A DNA stretch of 64,000 bases from Streptomyces sp. NBC_01497 (GTDB lineage Bacteria > Actinomycetota > Actinomycetes > Streptomycetales > Streptomycetaceae). The notes beneath the pieces are model-generated. The model saw only the letters and a program-made list of their open reading frames with translations. It did not search any database and was not told the origin of the DNA. Location of the stretch: positions 5,518,001 to 5,582,000 of the forward strand of contig NZ_CP109427.1 in assembly GCF_036250695.1 (NCBI RefSeq), read 5' to 3'. Shown one piece after another: positions 60,719-64,000 of this stretch. Position 1 is the stretch's first letter; each line of letters opens with the position of its first letter. The translations under genes and the position numbers were made by a program.

Positions 60719-62104
60719 ATGGGCGCCACGGGCCCCTTCCCCGGCCCTTCGGGGACACCGCCGGGACCGGTGTACGACCGGGACGAGGCGGACCGTGCCC
60801 TCGCGCGTCTGCAAGCCGAGCACGAGGCGATCGAGACCTCGCTGCTCTCCCTCCAGGACCACGCGGGCCGCAGGCTCCTCGAAGGCGCGCAGCTCACCGG
60901 CGTCACCAAGAGCCGCTGGGCCGTCACCGAGCAGTCGGTGACCGACCTGTGGACGTACTACGACGCCTACACCAAGGCCCTCCACCAGGCGCTGGAGCTG
61001 CGCGGCCGGCGCCGCTGGCCGTCCAAGGACGACCTGGCCGACCTCACGGAGCGGCTGCGCGGCGCGTCGGTCGCGGTCGGCGCCACGGGGGGCAAGCTCT
61101 CCGAGCGCTTCACGCTAGCCGAGCTGGTCGCGCGGATGAACGAGCTGTACGCGACATCGCTCGACATGATCGTGGCGGCGGACGCGGTGTGGTCGGCGCT
61201 GCCCGCCCGCATCGACCTGCTCGCCGCCGAACTGCGCAGGACCCGCTCCCTCGCGCATTCCGTCGGGGTGCGCCCCGGGGAACACCCGGCGGGCGACGAC
61301 CTGGCGGACATCACTGAGGAGCTGACCGTGCTCCGGGTGGAGGTCGTCTCCGACCCGCTCGCGTACTGGCGGCCCGCGCAGGGCAGTTCGGCGCCGGGCG
61401 GCGGCGCGCCCGACTCCCGGCGCTACGACAGGGCCGCTCGCGCCCTGGAGGACGTGAGGCGTGAGATCGAGGCGGTCCTTGAGGTGCGCAAGGACTCCGA
61501 GGAGCGCCTGCTGCGGCTGCGGGACGTGATCTCGCGCGCCGACCGCACGCTGACGGAGGCGCGCTCGGCCCGGGGCGAGGTGCTGGCCAAGATCGCCGCG
61601 ACGGAGGTGCCCGCCGTCAGCGGGCCGTCGGCCGTCCTGCACGAGCGGCTGTCCATGGCGGCCGAGTACCGCAGGAACGCGCAGTGGCACCGCCTCTCGC
61701 CCCTGCTGGAGGCGCTGGAGCGGGACGCCGAGGACGAACTGCTGCGGGCCCGGGAGTCGTTGACCGCCGTGACCGCCCCGCTCGCCGTCCGCGCGGAGCT
61801 GCGCGGCCGGCTGGACGCGTACCGGGCGAAGGTCGCGCGGCTGGGGCTCGCGCAAGATCCGCTGCTGATCGAGCGGTACGACGCGGCGCGCCGGATGCTC
61901 TGGAGCGCGCCCTGCGACCTGCGGGTCGCGGAGGGGGCCGTGCTGCGCTATCAGCGACTGGCCGTCGAGCTGGCCGCACAGGTCCAGGGGCAGGGCCCCG
62001 GGCGGGAGGGGGACCGCGTCCCGGGCCAGGGGCAGGGCGCGGGCGGCGGACCCCTCGGTACGGGTGCCGAGGACGGACGGGACGGACGGGGGAAGCGCGT
62101 ATGA
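60719..62104 (+). CDS. Coiled-coil cytoplasmic protein of the pknG operon, unknown function
   Basis: 461 residues from ATG 60719 (GGAAAGGTGA upstream). Mostly alpha-helical with heptad-like stretches: DEADRALARLQAEHEAIETS, ALEDVRREIEAVLEVRKDSE, LLRLRDVISRADRTLTEARS, LLEALERDAEDELLRARESL. The last ~40 residues are Gly/Gln/Arg-rich. No TM or enzymatic motif. The stop overlaps the pknG ATG (ATGA), so it is made with the kinase and could be its scaffold, inhibitor or substrate. It is an addition compared with the three-gene mycobacterial operon I recall. Confidence 0.7.
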   Translation: MGATGPFPGPSGTPPGPVYDRDEADRALARLQAEHEAIETSLLSLQDHAGRRLLEGAQLTGVTKSRWAVTEQSVTDLWTYYDAYTKALHQALELRGRRRWPSKDDLADLTERLRGASVAVGATGGKLSERFTLAELVARMNELYATSLDMIVAADAVWSALPARIDLLAAELRRTRSLAHSVGVRPGEHPAGDDLADITEELTVLRVEVVSDPLAYWRPAQGSSAPGGGAPDSRRYDRAARALEDVRREIEAVLEVRKDSEERLLRLRDVISRADRTLTEARSARGEVLAKIAATEVPAVSGPSAVLHERLSMAAEYRRNAQWHRLSPLLEALERDAEDELLRARESLTAVTAPLAVRAELRGRLDAYRAKVARLGLAQDPLLIERYDAARRMLWSAPCDLRVAEGAVLRYQRLAVELAAQVQGQGPGREGDRVPGQGQGAGGGPLGTGAEDGRDGRGKRV

Positions 62105-64000
62105 CGGGGTCGACGGCATGTCAGCGGCCTGACTGCGAGGGAATGTACGAGGACGTGGGCGGGGGCGAGCTGTACTGCGACGTCTGCGGCCTCGCGCCCG
62201 TCGTGTCGCCGACGGGCTCGCTGTCCTCACCGCCGACCGGGCTCGCGGCCGCCGCGAAGGAGCGGGCCGGGACGGGCGCGGGATTCGGCGCGGGGACGGG
62301 CAGGGGGAACGGGACAGCCACGGGACCCGGCGTCGGCACCGGCGCGGGCGGCGGGACCGGTAGGGGCACGGGGCCGGGTGGCGGCGCCGGCGCGGCGGGC
62401 TCCACACTCGCCGGCTCGGAGAGCTCGTCCCGTTCCTCGCGTTCCTCGACGTCCCGGCGCTCGGTCTCCGGGCGGCTCTCCAGGGCGCTGTCCGGTGAGA
62501 CGTCCGGCCGGTCGGTCTCCGTGATCAGCTCCGGCAACTCTGGCTCGCCGTCCGGCCGCAGCAGGCTCGGCGCGGGTCTCGTCTCGATCCCCGACGTGCC
62601 GAAGCCCGACCCGCGCGCCGCGGTGATGGACAACGCCGAGGTGCCGGAGCGCAAGCGGTTCTGCTCGCGCTCCGACTGCGGCGCGCCGGTGGGCCGTTCG
62701 CGCGGCGACCGGCCCGGCCGCACGGAGGGCTTCTGCACCAAGTGCGGCCACCCGTACTCCTTCGTGCCGAAGCTGCGCGAGGGCGACATCGTGCACGGCC
62801 AGTACGAGATCGCCGGCTGCCTCGCGCACGGCGGCCTCGGCTGGATCTACCTGGCCGTCGACCGGGCGGTGGACGGCCGCTGGGTGGTCCTCAAGGGCCT
62901 GCTCGACACGGGCGACGCCGACGCGATGGCGGCGGCCATGTCCGAACGCCGCTTCCTCGCCGAGATCGAGCATTCGAACATCGTCCGCATCTACAACTTC
63001 GTCGAGCACCTGGACCCGCGCACCGGCTCCCTGGACGGCTACATCGTCATGGAGTACGTCGGCGGCAAGTCGCTGAAGGAGATCGCCAACGACCGGCGTT
63101 CGCCCGCGACCGGCCGGCGCGACCCGCTGCCGGTCGAGCAGGCGTGCGCGTACGGCATCGAGGCGCTGGGCGCGCTCGGCCACCTGCACAGCCGGAATCT
63201 GCTGTACTGCGACTTCAAGGTCGACAACGCCATCCAGGCCGAGGACCAGCTCAAGCTCATAGACATGGGCGCCGTCCGGCGGATGGACGACGAGGACTCC
63301 GCGATCTACGGCACGGTCGGCTACCAGGCTCCGGAGGTCGCCGAGGTCGGCCCGTCGGTCGCCTCCGACCTGTACACGGTCGCGCGCACGCTCGCGGTGC
63401 TCACGTTCGACTTCCAGGGCTACACCAATGTGTTCGTGGACTCGCTGCCCGACCCGGAGCACATCGAGGTGTTCGGTCAGTACGAGTCCTTCTACCGCCT
63501 CCTGGTGCGCGCGACGGACCCGGACCCGGGGCGCAGGTTCTCCTCGGCCGAGGAGATGGCGGAGCAGCTGACGGGGGTCCTGCGCGAGGTCGTGGCGCTC
63601 CAGTCGGGCCGGCCCCGGCCCGCGCTGTCCACGCTGTTCGGCCCCGAGGTGCGGGTGACCGACGCCCAGTTGTTCGCCGAGCAGACGGACGACGTCTCGG
63701 TGCTGGGTGCGCGCCAGGTGCTCTCGCGCCGGTCCCGGCGCTCCGCCGCCCGGGCGCTGCCCGCGGGGCACGTGCCCCCGGCCGCCCCGGGCACCGCTCC
63801 GGCGGCGACCGCGCTGCCGCCCGCCGGATCGCGCCCCGGCGTGCCCGGGCAGCGCGGGCTGCTCCCCGCGGAGGCCGCCGGCGGCGCCCCGGGAGGAGGG
63901 CCCGCGCAGGCGCCCGCCGCGCCCCAGGGGGATACGGGCCGCACAGGGGCCCGGTCCGCCGCGGCGGAGGCGCTGCGGCTGGTCCCCCTGGACGTACGCG
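62101..64000 (+). CDS. pknG: Serine/threonine protein kinase PknG (3' end beyond window)
   Basis: 633 codons visible, open at 64000. Two Cys-ribbon units precede the kinase: CQRPDCEG...CDVCG (~7-30) and CSRSDCG...CTKCGH (~188-215, the PknG rubredoxin-like element). The Ser/Gly-rich linker lies between. Kinase domain ~228-500: Lys in WVVLKGLL (~264), catalytic NLLYCDFKVDN (Asp371, HRD replaced by YCD), LIDMGAVRRM in the DFG place, YGTVGYQAPEVAEVGPSVAS. These match mycobacterial PknG, which phosphorylates GarA to control 2-oxoglutarate/glutamate flux. The TPR domain should follow outside. Confidence 0.92.
   Translation, partial: MTGSTACQRPDCEGMYEDVGGGELYCDVCGLAPVVSPTGSLSSPPTGLAAAAKERAGTGAGFGAGTGRGNGTATGPGVGTGAGGGTGRGTGPGGGAGAAGSTLAGSESSSRSSRSSTSRRSVSGRLSRALSGETSGRSVSVISSGNSGSPSGRSRLGAGLVSIPDVPKPDPRAAVMDNAEVPERKRFCSRSDCGAPVGRSRGDRPGRTEGFCTKCGHPYSFVPKLREGDIVHGQYEIAGCLAHGGLGWIYLAVDRAVDGRWVVLKGLLDTGDADAMAAAMSERRFLAEIEHSNIVRIYNFVEHLDPRTGSLDGYIVMEYVGGKSLKEIANDRRSPATGRRDPLPVEQACAYGIEALGALGHLHSRNLLYCDFKVDNAIQAEDQLKLIDMGAVRRMDDEDSAIYGTVGYQAPEVAEVGPSVASDLYTVARTLAVLTFDFQGYTNVFVDSLPDPEHIEVFGQYESFYRLLVRATDPDPGRRFSSAEEMAEQLTGVLREVVALQSGRPRPALSTLFGPEVRVTDAQLFAEQTDDVSVLGARQVLSRRSRRSAARALPAGHVPPAAPGTAPAATALPPAGSRPGVPGQRGLLPAEAAGGAPGGGPAQAPAAPQGDTGRTGARSAAAEALRLVPLDVR

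Overview
The window reads as chromosomal DNA of a Streptomyces-type actinobacterium. It is very GC-rich with near-total G/C at third codon positions, uses many GTG and TTG starts, and has GTGA/ATGA/TGATG stop-start overlaps. Gene families include a citrate synthase with the Streptomyces N-terminus, WhiJ/DUF397/DUF574 genes, an LAxTG surface protein, EttA and PknG. All identifications come from reading the translations; no database search was run. Almost all large overlapping ORFs on opposite strands are GC-codon shadows and are left out.

Layout. 1-1176: tail of a DUF993 gene and a coupled TIM-barrel isomerase. 1426-5152: a RecD2-type helicase and citrate synthase. 5153-6745: a non-coding stretch holding two covarying C-loop hairpins (candidate small RNA), then a copper chaperone with a CsoR-type operator, a small HTH protein and an AT-rich island. 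6746-14674: a myo-inositol catabolic block: a divergent IolE/IolI-like protein, then iolC, a Cgl0158-type aldolase, iolB, iolD and mmsA/iolA, with tandem TGTCNNGACA sites in the divergent promoter. 15425-22428: arginine deiminase, a 2-hydroxyacid dehydrogenase, a GNAT protein, and a one-polypeptide alpha/beta-hydrolase/ABC-ATPase fusion coupled to its permease. 22547-25915: a WhiJ/AbaA-like regulatory cluster (DUF6624, HATPase, XRE-DUF5753, DUF397, DUF574 methyltransferase). 25989-32123: a nucleotidyltransferase, an acidic protein, an ArsR-SRPBCC fusion with its palindromic operator, a flavin monooxygenase, a frameshifted small gene and a secreted M1 peptidase.

32266-41657 is a mannoside-utilisation locus: a minus-strand operon (binding lipoprotein, two permeases, cytoplasmic GH5 and GH38 enzymes) faces a LacI repressor gene, with two LacI palindromes between them. 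41974-44601: an FBP zinc-finger protein whose promoter overlaps a DtxR-like inverted repeat, and a secreted amidase, separated by a strong bidirectional terminator. 45891-50960: tRNA-Arg(TCT), two large GTPases (dynamin-like and YfjP-like) and an Ssb paralogue. 51446-56282: a sortase-anchored thioester-domain protein that has lost its Cys, EttA, a 4HBT thioesterase and a conserved unknown protein. 56681-57110 is an ABC-ATPase remnant. 57707-64000 is a glnX-glnH-(coiled coil)-pknG operon, led by a 50-residue lipoprotein, matching the mycobacterial GlnX/GlnH/PknG amino-acid-sensing pathway; pknG runs off the window.

Short tandem repeats of 6-18 bp are scattered in intergenic DNA and in disordered coding segments.
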